Assembly: GCA_029215795.1 (NCBI GenBank)
Contig: JARDYH010000002.1
Location: forward strand, 19,523,001 to 19,587,000
Source of the DNA: Anniella stebbinsi
Lineage: Eukaryota > Chordata > Lepidosauria > Squamata > Anniellidae
Direction of reading: 5' to 3'
Length of the DNA stretch: 64,000 nucleotides
In this document: piece by piece, positions 1 to 11,839 of the stretch
How the letters are laid out: every line of letters starts with the position of its first letter
How positions within the stretch are numbered: the stretch's first letter is position 1
The notes under the pieces: generated by a model
Seen by the model: only the letters and a program-made list of their open reading frames with translations
Database searches by the model: none
What the model was told of the DNA's origin: nothing
Translations under genes and position numbers: made by a program

Positions 1-218
1 GTTGTTCTACACTTACACAAGATAAATTTGGTGCCATTCTTCCAGTGGAGGGTTTTGGGGAATATTACAACTAATGTTACAGACAAAGAATTGGGAAGAT
101 TCTCTTATTAGACAAGTAGTATTAGACAAGTATACACACACCATCTGGCTAATAGTTCAACCATCATCCAGTATATAGTTTGCACAGCAGAGGTTAAAAG
201 ACTATGGGTTTGCATAGG

Positions 219-398
219 AGGGACCGTGGTTCAGTGATAGAGATCTATTTTGCATTTTCAGGCCCTGGTGTCTCCAGTTAGAAGGATGAAGTTGCAGATG
301 ATGGGATGGAATCTCTGGAAAGCCACTGACAGTCAGAGCAGAAACACGGACCAGTTGAACAGCAGATTGCCCTGATAGACAGCAGCTTCCTATGACTT
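219..398 (+). repeat. tRNA-derived SINE, old copy (family A)
   Basis: The left end resembles a tRNA A-box head (GTGGTTCAGTGATAGAG) and the right end is the conserved tail ending near CAGCTTCCTATG. Three further copies lie at 8.33, 34.39 and 40.53 kb. The sequence is heavily diverged, so the insertion is old. It is a repeat and not a functional tRNA gene, because the B-box region is degraded. Confidence 0.6.
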
Positions 399-1060
399 CC
401 CATCTTAAGAAAAGCCCCCACCCCACCTTGCTGCAATCCTACCAACTATTTCCAGCTCTCTGAATGATCCCAAATCAGTGAAACATTTGATGCCCGTTCT
501 GATTCTTCCCTCTCTTTGCAGCCTTATCTCACATTGCATTCAACTCTACGCTCAACAGGGAGCCGTAATCAATCCTGGCTTCCCAATGTGGATACGGATG
601 TACACAACACAGCTCTTTGCAAACACCCCTTTGCCCAAATTTGTTTTTCACAGGGACTCTTAACTCAACTAGGTGTACACCTACGAAAATGTAACGTGTA
701 AATTGAACCTAATATTCTTATGCCAGCTAGTTATACCTTCACATACAGGAAACACGGTTTTGGTAGGAGAGGCGTGATAACTATTTTCTAGACCGTCACC
801 ATTTTTTAAAAAAATACAAACAATCGCTGCCCTACAGCAAGGTGCTTTTCTGCTACCATGCCAAGAAGGGTGTTTAAAAAACACACCCAAAAACAGCACC
901 GTAAATATACATCCAACATGGGCAACAAGCATGGCCAGACATCATTAATTTTTATGAAGTTCCACTGGCCTTTTTGAGCAAGCCACATGCCTCCTAATTA
1001 AAGAAGACATATGTCACCCAATTATTTTAAAGCCATCCTCTCCCCACTCCAAAAGACAAA
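399..1060. other. unassigned sequence
   Basis: No repeat family, splice-flanked exon or long reading frame is recognisable. The short open frames on both strands are of the length expected by chance in AT-rich DNA. Confidence 0.5.
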
Positions 1061-1096
1061 CAGCAACAACAGCAACAACAACAACAACACAACCAT
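1061..1096. repeat. (CAA)n / (CAG) microsatellite
   Basis: Imperfect trinucleotide run of CAA with interspersed CAG units. Confidence 0.85.
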
Positions 1097-1379
1097 TGGC
1101 AACAACACAGGGGCAAATGCTACTTTCTCCAAGCTCAAATCAAGAAAATTCATAAGAAAAATGTTTGTCAGTTAATACACATGGTCTTTTTAATAAAAAA
1201 ATTGCATGCTGTAGCTTCCAAATCATCTCTTTCCTGCCATTTATCCAGCACCCAGAAGCTTTTAATGAAAACTGCATTAGGTCACCCTGCAAATTGGTTC
1301 CAGCTTTTTCTTTCCTGTAATTTGAGGAAGGGGGTGTGGGAAAGCGAGGGGGTTGCATAAGAAGATGATCTAGTCTTTC

Positions 1380-1397
1380 AAATAATAATAATAATAA
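1380..1397. repeat. (AAT)n microsatellite
   Basis: Short uninterrupted AAT run. Confidence 0.8.
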
Positions 1398-1544
1398 GTG
1401 AGCAATGGAAGCAAAGAAAAAACAACATGGCCATATTAATTCTTTTCAAAGTTTGACTGCATACATCAAGCACAGTCTTAACCAGGGCAGAAGGCCTTTT
1501 AGGCTTGGGTGACTAATTCTACCTTTTGTGGCATGATCTTAGAG

Positions 1545-1685
1545 AGTGAGGCAGCTAGCGTGTTGGACTCGTATCAAGAGACTTGAGTCCGAATCATCCA
1601 TAAATCCCCCCCTTCCTTGGACCACTCACTCTCTCAGCCTACGCTGGGCTGTTGAGGGGGGAAAACTCAATAAAACTATCAGGAC
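1545..1685 (+). repeat. tRNA-derived SINE fragment (family B)
   Basis: It carries the motif run GAGGCAGCTAGCGTGTTGGAC, then a degraded B-box region, then the CACTCACTCTCTCAGCCTA segment shared with the better copies at 12.3 and 23.3 kb. Divergence is high. Confidence 0.5.
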
Positions 1686-1689
1686 TCCC

Positions 1690-2507
1690 CGGGTATATGG
1701 ATGTGATCAAAGAAATAAGTGAGGCATCAACAACAGGGCACCGCAAGCCCCAACACTGCCACTGACCTGATCAAGGGAGCAAAGATGAGGAAGGGAAAGA
1801 TACAAGAACCATCCCCATGTCGCCCAGAAGCTGCCTAGGACACCAGATGTCAGATGGTGCTGTCAGAGAGGGTCCTGGAAGGCTGTTGGTGCCTAGGCAG
1901 AGACCCAGAATAAATGAGAAGTCTTGGGTAGCGCTGCCTACCTAGGAAGGCCCCCAATCGTCAGTCTCAGTGGGTGGGACGCAAAACATGGCTGCCCAGG
2001 AAGATGCTCCAAGGTGTAGTTCTAGTGGCTCACCACACGAGGCAGCTGCACATAAAGCTGAAGGTACCCAGTTCTAGTCCCGGCAACTCCTGATATCAAG
2101 TCCAACAGTGTTTAGTTACACTAGGGTTGGAGCTTCATTTGGATCTGCATTGCAGCCTTGGGGAGAAGAGAGACAGAGCTCAAGAGTGCTGAAGAGTCTG
2201 CTTGAAAGCTGGGCTGGCACTCAGTAGCTGGATTAAAATCAGCCTTGGGCCAAGAGGCTTCCCAAGGGAACTTCTATGCCTCAGGCACTCGCACAAACAC
2301 ACACTAAACATTTAGGACAGTATGGTGAAGCTCTGCTCAGAGTCTTATCCTACAGGACAGGTGAATGCGTGAAGTAGGGCCTCTTCTGTGATGGCAGAAT
2401 CCATTATGGCACAGGTGTTTGAATGAGGCCAAAAATACCAGCATATTTTACCCTAAATCTCTTACTGCTAGTAATTAAGCCAGGAGTCGTCATCGTCATC
2501 CTTCCCC
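1690..2507. other. unassigned sequence
   Basis: No recognisable gene or repeat family. Base composition is ordinary for the window. Confidence 0.45.
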
Positions 2508-2529
2508 CACACACACACACACACACACA
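2508..2529. repeat. (CA)n microsatellite
   Basis: Uninterrupted CA dinucleotide run following a short C tract. Confidence 0.9.
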
Positions 2530-2639
2530 ATCTTTTTGAACCAGTGGGCTCATTTGGGGATTTGGAAAACTGCTGTGGGTTCCACTTCAAAATGGCTCCC
2601 ATGTTGGCTGTGACTAGCACATGATGGCTGCCATGGGGG

Positions 2640-3054
2640 GCCTGTCTAGTCAAAAGAGGTGTGAGTACGGGAAAGAAATAGAGAGGCAAGGGAAGTTAGG
2701 GGGAAGGGGGAAATAGCAAGGGAAAGGTATAGAGGGGAGAGAAAGAGGAAGGCTAGAAGTGAAGAGCAGGAGAATCCGCAAGGTAAAAGTGTGGGGGGGA
2801 AATAGTGAAGAGTGGAGAGAAAGAGCAAGGTAAAGGGGCAAGTGGGAGAGAAAGAGCAAGGCTAGGGGCTAAGAAGGGAGAGAAAGAAGAAGGCAGCTAG
2901 GGAAGGGAAAGAGAGAAAGAAGAAGGCGCCTAGGGAAAGGGAATGAAGAGAAAGAAGAAGGCGCCTAGGGAAAGGGAATGAAGAGAAAGAAGAAGGCGGC
3001 TAGGGAAGGGTAAGGGAGAGAAAGAAGAAGGTGGCTAGGGAAGGGGAAAGAGAG

Positions 3055-3123
<69 letters not shown>

Positions 3124-3326
3124 AGGCGGCTAGGGAAGGGGAAGGGAGAGAAAGAAGGTGGGGGAAAGAGAGAAAGACGAAGGCGGCTAGGGAAGATGAA
3201 GGGAGAGAAACAGTGAGCAAAGGGTTTATGTAGAGAGACCTATCAAGGCTAGAGGCTGGGAGTGGCGAGATAGAGAGGGAGCCAAGGAGAAAGGTGTGTG
3301 GGCAGAAGAAGATTGGGGGGGGGGGG
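2640..3326. repeat. polypurine tract with 35-bp minisatellite
   Basis: Nearly 700 bases of the + strand are almost pure A/G. A tandem unit built as GAGAGAAAGAAGAAGGCGGC, then TAGGGAAGGGGA, recurs: its GCGCCT/GCGGCT core starts at 2926, 2961, 2996 and 3031, an exact 35-bp period. A (GAAA)n block at about 3052-3123 interrupts the array, with further units after it. A run of 12 G at 3315-3326 lies near the end. Reading frames here (Lys/Glu/Arg on +, Leu/Ser/Phe on -) are low-complexity artefacts. Confidence 0.9.
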
Positions 3327-3429
3327 CATGAAGCAGCTCTTCCTTTCTCTTCCTGCTGCTGAACAGCCGATCGGCAGCAGGTTCAGGGACACAAAGGCGA
3401 ACCTGGTGCAGCAAGTAACATTTTTCAAG

Positions 3430-4424
3430 TTTTTAATTAAAAATACATTTTTGAAGATGGCATGAAGTGGAGAGCTCTGATGCCTGCAGGCACCATGCTG
3501 GGAATCCCTGAATGAAACCTTAGGAGAGTCATTTCAATCTTTTAGGAAGGGTAGAAAATGTACAAAGGCCAAGAAGACCGCAAACAGCCAGTGGTCCGTG
3601 CAAAGGGTCATGGCCATCTGGACAACGCTGGAGTGCTGGATTGGGAGCACAGGTGAGCCAGATTTAGCTCACTGGCTGAGGTTCAATGCCCCTAGGATGC
3701 CCTCCCAGGGAATGCCTGCCAGACATCATCGGTGCTGACCATTAGAAGGTAGATTAAACCTTACCTGTTCCAGCACGTACTCTGAAAGTGCTGCAGGATC
3801 TAATGCTGTTGCTGCATACTTAAATGACGGTTTTGGTTAGTAGTTTTATTTTGATAACTGGTGCTTTTGCACTGTCTGTAAATTGCAATTTTATACCTGA
3901 CTGGACATTACTGCCATTGTTTGTAGAGTGGAGTAAAATGAGCAGAGTAAAGTGGATTTTAAAATTAAACTTGTTGGCCTAGGACCAGTAGCCAATTAGT
4001 AAAGGCAAGGATGGCCATCTCCTCTCCTTTAGTGGATTGTTACCAAGGAAGTAGAAATGGGTGAATGGGCTTTCTCCTTCAGAGTAGCCTGTGACCAGCC
4101 TGAAGGAAATTAACATGTGGGGCAGTGGGGGGAGACTGACTAGGAAAGACCTAGCCTGGCCACTGTGGACTTAGCCTTGTCTACCATGGCAGCTACCATC
4201 ATAGCTAGATTCAAAGGACATCCTTGCTGCCTGCATCCAGACTCCTAACCTGCTTGCTTACATAGTTGTAGAGATGTTGGAGGGATCCATTATGGGCATG
4301 GAGCTTGGTGAGCTTTTGCCAAATCAGACCCCCAGAAACCAGCTCGCGGATCCCAGAGCTGGCTCGACTCGGTGCACGCTGTGTCAGGGAAGCTCACAGT
4401 TCCCTGCTTCTTTTGTGTGAGTGT
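3430..4424. other. unassigned sequence
   Basis: Unique-looking sequence. I see no exon, repeat family or RNA gene. Confidence 0.45.
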
Positions 4425-4700
4425 GTGTGTGCATGCAAATCCCAATTTGCACAAATTGGGATTTGCTGAAATCATGAATTATGGAAATTTGTGGCTGGGA
4501 ATGTTTATGGAAATCATGATTTGCACAATATCTTGGCATAAACAGTGCAATTTGCATTAAATGCAGGCAAAAATGGCCTTTGCGTCTGCATTTTTGTGCA
4601 AATTGTGATATCGATGGCCATGATTTTGCACAAGTAATGATTTATGTAAACATTCCCAGGCACGGATTTGTGCAAATTGTAGCTCGTGGACACACACACA
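4425..4700. repeat. AT-rich element built on TTTGCACAAATT-like inverted motifs
   Basis: A perfect inverted repeat at 4435-4466 has 15-bp arms (GCAAATCCCAATTTG) separated by CA. The motif TTTGCACAA and its complement then recur across about 250 bp, ending near TGTGCAAATTGTAG. The pattern suggests a short non-autonomous DNA element, but I see no clear target duplication. Confidence 0.4.
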
Positions 4701-4734
4701 AAAAAGATGTGAGCTACCACCAAGCACCCGCAGG

Positions 4735-5639
4735 ATTGTCTAGCGGCTCATCCTGCATGCACGCCAGGGCAGGGCAACCAGCAGGAGTCAAGCAGAGCAT
4801 GAAAAGGATTCGGGGGAGTTTGCCCATCCCTACATAGTTGTTCTAATCTAAGTAGTTGGTATTCCTGAAATGAACAACCCCTTGTGGCCAGCCAAGGAAC
4901 CCTGGGGCTTTCTAGCTTCACATCCTTCACCTCTGCCTCAGACTGCTTTTTAGGTCACTGTCTACTTAAAATAAATTCTCAATACCACTCTCCTCTTGAA
5001 CACCCGGAAACAAGAATATTGTCCGCATGGTCACTTATCCAGTGCATGGAACCCAGAGGCAGGCCCAAGCTAACAGATTACGTCAAGGGTTCTTCACTTC
5101 TCAACCCATTTCTGCCACATGCATGTTTGCTCAGAAGCGAATCCTACTCCATTAAATGGGATTTTGTCTCAAGGAAGCGTATACAGAGAACTGCAGCCTT
5201 AATTAGTTTAAACCAAGTTTTCAGAATAACAGATAGCATTGCCAACTACATCATGGACAAGACGATACTTGTGCACTGATAAACCAATAATAGCAGTTTA
5301 CTGTTGTTAATGTCGGACTTATGCTCGTACAATAGGAACAGCAAGAGGACCACACTTATCGTGAATTCGTAGAGAAGGTAGCCATTCCCTCTCTCTCCCT
5401 CTCACACACACACACACATACATATGCACACACAAATGCCCCATCCTAATTCAGTTCAAAGGTATTAAAACCGCTGAATACGAACAGCGAGACTCCTTTT
5501 ACGTTTAACCAAGATCTCACATCCCGGGGACTTCACACTCCTTCCACCCCACCAACCCACCAAAAAAAATCTTTTGGAAAAGTCATTTAAGTCTCTATAC
5601 CATTTAAAAATACAGTTCGCAGGAGGTCTAGCCGTGTGA
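4735..5639. other. unassigned sequence with short CA run
   Basis: A (CA)n run lies at about 5402-5421. The open frame at 4884-5279 (131 codons) has no recognisable domain and no sign of being an exon. Confidence 0.45.
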
Positions 5640-5990
5640 CAGAGCACAGTGAAAAGTGTAATCTTAGATCCCTAGCTGGAAGCCACAATGCAATAACGTG
5701 ATTTTCTTTATGGAAAATTTAATTAATCCGCCAGCAAACATGCAGAGAACCTTTAAGCGCTATCACACATTGGAAGTTTAATTAATGTTCTTCCAGAACA
5801 TAATAGCTCAATGACTAGCACACCGTCTACATTCATATGCCGAAACAAACATGTGGACCAGTGAGTTTCTCTTTCTTCCCCAACGCTACAAGTTGTCAGG
5901 TTTAATTTACATTTGTCTTCTTGCACAAAGGTATTCTGGGGATTCTAGAATACTGTCAAGAATTGATAACTAAATCATATTTTTTAAGAT
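5640..5990. other. candidate conserved non-coding element
   Basis: Unique, microsatellite-free sequence with two TTTAATTAAT motifs (homeodomain-type TAATTA cores) about 70 bp apart and no transposon hallmark. This is inference from texture only; conservation in other reptile or bird genomes would decide it. Confidence 0.15.
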
Positions 5991-6599
5991 GCCAGGGAAT
6001 TAGCAAAAAGCAGCAGGCATTCAATCACCCCTATGTATATCAGAAAAAGAGGGTCCATCCAACCCCCTCCCCTCAATTGAAATAATGCTTGATAGACGCA
6101 TGGGGATAGGGCTACTACCGACACCAGAAATGCTTCCCTGAGGTCCACATGTCTGGACAGCGTGGGAAAGAACTCTCCACGCTTACTGGCACATACATGT
6201 ATAAGCTCCGCCAAGAAAGGATTCTGGCGCAATTGAACACTGCACACACATGAATAAGTACCCAACAGTGAGAACTTTCACACAATGCTCAAACATATGG
6301 GCAGCGGAAGACCACTACTGATGGTGGGCACAGAAGACATCAGTGGGGGGGGGGCATCAAAACAGTGGGTGGCTAACCCATGCGGCCCTGTGACCTCCCC
6401 CTCGTGCACCTTCAAAGTGTGGCAGGAGGGAAGAAATGAGAAGTTTCTTTTTCTGATGAGATCAGAAACAAGTAAGAATTTGATTCTACTATTTAAATGA
6501 CTTAGAATTAGACACCCTGGGTAAAGTCCAAAAGACTGGATCCAGGCGAACAATGAGATTCCTTTTCAGCTAGCTATAAGCAGAACTGTGCTCTCCATA

Positions 6600-6715
6600 T
6601 GTGTTAGATTACAACTCCCATCATCCCCAATTAGCATGGTTTAGGATGATGGAGTTTTAATCCAACCCATCGGAAGGGTGCTAGGCTGGGGAATGGTGGG
6701 CTGGCCACTGAAAAA
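6600..6715. repeat. palindromic MITE, old copy (family E)
   Basis: It contains TTACAACTCCCATCATCCCC, a central GCATGG and a degraded complementary arm ending in GGTGCTAGGCTGGGGAA. The same foldback design recurs about a dozen times in the window. Confidence 0.6.
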
Positions 6716-7084
6716 GATCATGTAACCAGAACGTATTTTGATTATTGGGCCTTTTAAGTCATTGCTTTGCGTGTCAAAAATTAAGTTTAGGTTTTAAACT
6801 TGAAACTCTCCATTCAAGAGCTCAAGATGATTTGCAGTCTTTATTGGTAGATCTGATTTAGATACCTGGTTATTGTTTCATTTTAATATTTGTTTGTAAA
6901 TGTCACAAAATTGTCACAAAATTCCCAGGATTCCTTGGAGTTAACCAAAAGCACAGGGGCAGCCTATTATGACAATGGGGGTGAAGTGGGTTGGCACCTG
7001 AAGTAGGAGACATGGTTCAGCTTCGGAGAGTTTGATTATCATCAGGGCACTTAACAGAAAAACAAAAGTAAAAAAAGAAGAGGG

Positions 7085-7216
7085 AAGATCCTTCTTCACA
7101 CAGTGCATGGTTAAACTATTGAATTTCCTACCACAAAACGTAGTGATGACCACTGTGTGAACAGAATACTGGACTAGATGGACCCTTGGCCTGATCCAGC
7201 ATGGCTCTTATGTTCC
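7085..7216 (+). repeat. CR1-type LINE 3' end, internally deleted
   Basis: It begins in the ORF2 C-terminal coding part (CTTCTTCACACAGTGCATGG), jumps after the TAGTGATG segment directly to the terminal tail CACTGTGTGAACAGAATACTGG, and ends in TGATCCAGCATGGCTCTTATG. Compared with the copy at 52.8 kb, about 190 bases of the middle are missing. Confidence 0.7.
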
Positions 7217-7290
7217 TCAATCTGGTGCCCTTCAGATGTGTTGGGCTACAGCTCCATCATCCCCAGTCAGCACGGCCAATGACTATGTTG
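7217..7290. repeat. palindromic MITE half-copy (family E)
   Basis: Only the first arm, CTGGTGCCCTTCAGATGTG through CCCCAGTCAGCACGGCCAAT, is recognisable. It directly abuts the CR1 tail. Confidence 0.55.
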
Positions 7291-7674
7291 GCTCTGAAAC
7301 AGTGGGATCTGTAGGCCAAACACATATCAGGGGGAATCAGGTTGTGGAAAGCTGGTTTAGGCTAAATATTGTCTACTCTAGCAAGCAGCTGTTCTCCAAC
7401 ATCTCAAACAGAACATTTCCCAAGATCTTTTTAGATGGACAGCTGGGACTGAGCCTGAGGGACTTTTTCCTACGGACGTTTGCTGTACTATGGCTCCAAA
7501 GCCCCTTCTTCGTGTCTTTCCTCCCGAGCCAAACACAAACCAGAAACCTAAGGATGACTATGATGAGAGTTTACCAGCTGAGTCACTGAAGGCATGAAGG
7601 GCTGTGACTGCTTGCCCCTCTTGGATGCAGAGGTTTTGCTTCAGGGGCCACCTGCTGCTGCTTAGCCAAGCAGG

Positions 7675-7692
7675 AGGTGGTGGTGGTGGTGG
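7675..7692. repeat. (GGT)n microsatellite
   Basis: About six GGT units. Confidence 0.8.
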
Positions 7693-8058
7693 TTTTAATC
7701 TAAAAACTGCATTGGAATTCGGAGTTTCCTTAGCAAAATTCTTTTGCTTTTTACAATAGCTCGTTTTTATCACCTTTAAGTTGTTTGTTTGTTTTAATTA
7801 AATGTTCAGTGTCCTTGCACATATTACCTTCAGGATGTATGATGATATAATCAAAGAGATATTTGTCACATCAAAAATACAGTTAAAATCATAATGCAAA
7901 ATATCAGGTTTCTACAGGGATGGCTTAAATAAAGGGGCAACCAATTTCAAGGGGACAGGTCAAATTCTGGGCATCAGCTTTTAGCTTCCTTTCAGTTCCA
8001 TGTTTCCTGTCTTTGTTCTTTATAATCTTTTTATTATTGTATAAGTAGTACAGTAAAC

Positions 8059-8080
8059 ATACACACACACACACACACAC
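8059..8080. repeat. (CA)n microsatellite
   Basis: Uninterrupted CA run in AT-rich DNA. Confidence 0.9.
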
Positions 8081-8326
8081 TAAAATGCTGTTTGAGTTGG
8101 CTTAAATCAGATATTTTTTAAAAAATGTTTGAAACTATTGTTTCTAGAATAGTTGCAATCATGTTTTCAATCCATATGTTTCAAAATAAGTTCCCAACAT
8201 TGCCGGGGTGTCAGTTAGTAAAAATGGTCAACCAGAACTATGAAAAGCTTGCAAAATGCTTAATACAATCCAGGTTTATTTGGGTGTTTATTTGCACACA
8301 GAGATGTAGATCACATTATTATACTC

Positions 8327-8483
8327 AGGTGAAACATACTGATCCATCAAGCCTACTGTTATCTATTCTGACATGCTGGAGCTCGCCAGAGAATAGAGGG
8401 CTTTACCAGCTTGCTACCCAAGAACCTTTCCCTGGGATTGAACCTGGGATCTACATGCATTTGTTCTACCACTAAACTATATA
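8327..8483 (-). repeat. tRNA-derived SINE, old copy (family A)
   Basis: Read on the minus strand, the tRNA-like head includes the complement of GGGATTGAACCTGGGATCTA (B-box region) and TTCTACCACTAAACTATA (A-box region). The tail lies at low coordinates. Confidence 0.65.
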
Positions 8484-8904
8484 GAAGTGGTGAGGATCAA
8501 CAAGGAACCACCTCCTTCTACACAAACCTGCCCCCAACCACTGCATTCATCATCTGAGGGCATGCTCCATTGTCTTGCCATCTTGTGGAAGTACAGCTGG
8601 CTGGGATGCAGGGCAGGGCCTTTTTAGTTGAGGCACCCATTATGCCACTGCCTCCCTACAGAGGTTCACAAACCCAGCATACTCAGGTAGCTGATGGGGC
8701 CCATGTATCTCCACAGAGCCCAGCAGGACATATAACTTGCCTGGGCTCTATTACACCAATCAACCCATTTAGCAGTATAAGTGCTGACCATGGCACCATG
8801 GCCAGCCACCTTCCCCCCACAGCCAGGCGGCCTTGCCTGGTGATGGGACTGTCACTGGGTGGCACTGTCATTGGATGAAAGCCAGGCAGCTGCCATAGTC
8901 TTAT

Positions 8905-9050
8905 TTCTCCCAATGCAATCTCTGGTGTCCAGTGTCACTTCAATTTGTATTAATGGGTTTATGCTCTTGTTATTGTATTAATTGCTTTGTTTTTATTGTA
9001 TTTTTGTGTTTTCATTGGGAAGCCACCTTGGGGGCCCTTTCAGGACTGAC
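8905..9050 (+). repeat. retroposon 3' tail fragment
   Basis: An AT-rich run with TTTTTATTGTATTTTTGTG followed by GGGAAGCCACCTTGGGGGCC. The same tail type is seen at 32.1-32.24 kb and is typical of reptile SINE/LINE 3' ends. The exact family is not identified. Confidence 0.35.
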
Positions 9051-10129
9051 TTTTCAGATAGAAAAGTCAAGATCTATCTGAACATTGTATTGAATGCTCC
9101 TTATCTGAACATGTATTGAACGAGTGGGAAAGAACCTGCCCTTTCGCATTTTTGGCACCATTCTTTCAAATGAACAGGAATTTAAAATGCCTGACTGCAA
9201 CGCTAGACTGTAATAAAGGATTTTGAATGCACCACCTACAATGAACACACAGGATCACCCCCTGAGGGCAATTCAAACATGCAGGAGCCAACATGCACGG
9301 TCCTCCCAAGCAACTGTCCCACCTCACATTCAACATGAAGGGGAGGGTCTTTTTAAAAGAACGGTGTGGAAATCAGAGCTGTCTCTCTGGGTTGCATATT
9401 TCATCTTGTAGTGCTTTTGAAAAGGCAACCAACTATGCACAAACATAAGAGGTACAGTTAAGGAAATAAGAGCAGTGGTGCCATCAGGACGGGACTTTGG
9501 GGGACACGTCCGCAGTCCCACTCAGATGAATGAGCAGGAGGGGCCCCAATGAGATCAGGGCTGGTTTATCCCATTTTGAATACGCATCACCCTCTAAAGA
9601 GGAGGCTCCCTGGAAGCCCATGAAATCTGGAGTCTAAGATTATCCAACTACATCATGGAATGAGAGAATGTTGTCACATCAATCAATTTCTACAAATCTG
9701 AACTGGCTCTTACTCGGAGCTAATGAAATTCGTGAAGTATTTATATCTGGCCAGAGTAATCAGAACCCAGTAAGCTCCCCGTGAGGTCGAGGAGAACAGA
9801 GTTATCCAGCAACACTGGATATGGAAAAGAGCTGCCTGGAAGCAGCTGTCTGAGTGTCCTTTTGTTAGCCCTGGAAAATCATCAGCCCCTGGTTCAAGCC
9901 TTGCCACGAATTATGGGGAACACAGCACTCTGACTAGCTGGGAGAAGACAGAAAATATTTGTGACAACATTTACAACAAACAAATAGGGCCAGCATCAGC
10001 ATGTTATATCCTTGGATCCTACTAATGCCTGTCCTGCCCCTCCCCCACAAGCTCAAAGTAGTACCAGACAACTACATTTAGACACCCTTTTAATTTTCCA
10101 CAACTCCCATGACCTATGTTGTTCTGGAA
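9051..10129. other. unassigned sequence
   Basis: No recognisable gene or repeat family. Confidence 0.4.
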
Positions 10130-10467
10130 CAGAGGAGTTGACCCTTGGGCCTGTAGGCCAAATCCAGCCCACCTGCAAGCCAAATCAGGCCTTCCGGGGG
10201 TCTCCGAATGACCTTACCCCTTCCTCTGTCCCCATTCCTTTCCCCTCACTACGGATCATTTGGTAGTTTCCAGGATTTTGAGCTGTTTTTCTCCCCATTC
10301 TGAAAGGCTGAAATGCCTTTCCTAAGACTCAGTTGCTGCCCCAAAGAGTGTTAAGCTACAATATGCTGGCACTTTAGCCCATGGGCCTGGACACCATCAG
10401 ACTGTGGCCCTTGAGAGTTTCTCTGAAACTGAATTCGGCCCTCAGGCTGAAAGGTTCAACACCCCTG
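10130..10467 (+). mobile_element. hAT-like non-autonomous element, copy 1 of 3
   Basis: Homologous over its length to 45908-46226 and to 62328-62620, the latter with a perfect 8-bp target duplication. Shared blocks include CCATTCTGAAAGGCTGAAAT, CTGAATTCGGCCCTCAGGCTG and the terminal GTTCAACACCCCTG. The flanking octamers TTCTGGAA and TTCTACAG match at five of eight positions, consistent with an eroded target duplication. No coding capacity. Confidence 0.6.
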
Positions 10468-11839
10468 TTCTACAGCATTGTAGGAAGTTTGGAGGACGGC
10501 TAGCTACAGCCACCAGCACTGCTTGGTGCTCCTCTACCTCCTCTAGATCGCAGCATTCCACCAGAAAACTGGTAGCTATCAAAGACTCTTGGCCGAGAGA
10601 CCCCTCAAAACCTAGTGCTGGCTCTGAAAGCAAAAGAGGGTAGCATAAAAAATGTCCACCGCTGGATGGAGAACACAACTACCCAGCATTTTTCAACAAA
10701 TGTCCCCTTCATGTCCTCTGATTAAAAAGAAAAGAGAAAAAAAATAGAGATACCACTAGTTTTTCGAGAGCTAGAATTGAGAAAGCATTTTATTGAAATT
10801 GAGTAATTAAAGAATCATTGCTCGTAAAGAAGGCATGTTAGTAGAAATGCACTGAGCATTTGAACTCAGTGTCATAAATCCTCTATCCGGCATCACCTCT
10901 CCCTGTCTTTTATTTACACCTTTGTGTAGTTACATAGGCATAAAAGGGCAGGGGAGGTTAGAAACAGCCAATCTTTCTATAAATACACTTATGGAATGGA
11001 TAACATATGTGTCCACAGGACTTGCTGCACTTGCCTTCATCACTCAACTCAAAACACACTGGAGAGATCCCAAGGGGGGGGGGGAGTTAAACTGGTGGTC
11101 TACTGAATTTCCTGCGCATGCACACACACACACACACACACACACCAAACTGCCAGGCCTTTTTGGCACAACCTTACCCCCCAATTAGCAATCCCGTTTG
11201 ACTAGGAAGCCAAGTCAAAAATAGACAGGGTGGGAAAGCTGGCGGAGTGTCATAGCTTCAAACTCAACCATTACTTATTTTGCAGACTCGTTTCCTGAGA
11301 GAATGAAATGCTCTGGAAAACACGGACAAGAGATAAAGTGGGGAGATGAAAATGTTTGCTGACAAGACACAGCTTCGCTGGAATCCTTCATACCGAAGAG
11401 GACAGAGGAGGAAAATATATGGGTTGATAATACTATTGTCTACCATTTCTGGACGTTCAAAAGTAGTAATGAAAAGCTTGTCAACAGTTCCCACAGCTGT
11501 GTACGCCACAGTTATGGGCTGCAATCCATCAGGAAGCTGTCTCATTGAAATGAATGGGAGATTCACAAGACCACAGGACTCAGGTTCGTGGGAAACCAAA
11601 TTCTGAGCCAGAATCCATACCACAAAGCGCTTGAACTCAACATAATAAAATATATCCAAAACCACCGATTCCTATACAGTTCAGAAATACTTGATATTGG
11701 CCAAGCCACACAATTGAAGAGCCAGCCCTTACCCGATACAGGAACCCTTCCTTCCCCCCAAAAAACTAGACATATTGCAAGTAAGATGGTCCCTTTATTG
11801 CTGCCAATAGTCAAGAATATCAGAAGCAAACTTTGATGC
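10468..11839. other. unassigned sequence
   Basis: Contains a short G run near 11070 and a CA run. The open frame at 11264-11665 on the minus strand (133 codons) overlaps an opposing one and shows no recognisable domain. Confidence 0.4.
11121..11145. repeat. (CA)n microsatellite
   Basis: About 12 uninterrupted CA units. Confidence 0.9.

Noticed and set aside
3031..3220. Charged (Lys/Glu/Arg) and hydrophobic (Leu/Ser/Phe) frames
   Set aside because: Translation of GAAA and minisatellite DNA on the two strands; not genes.
11264..11665. 133-codon minus-strand frame
   Set aside because: It overlaps an opposing frame, with no domain, promoter or splice context.
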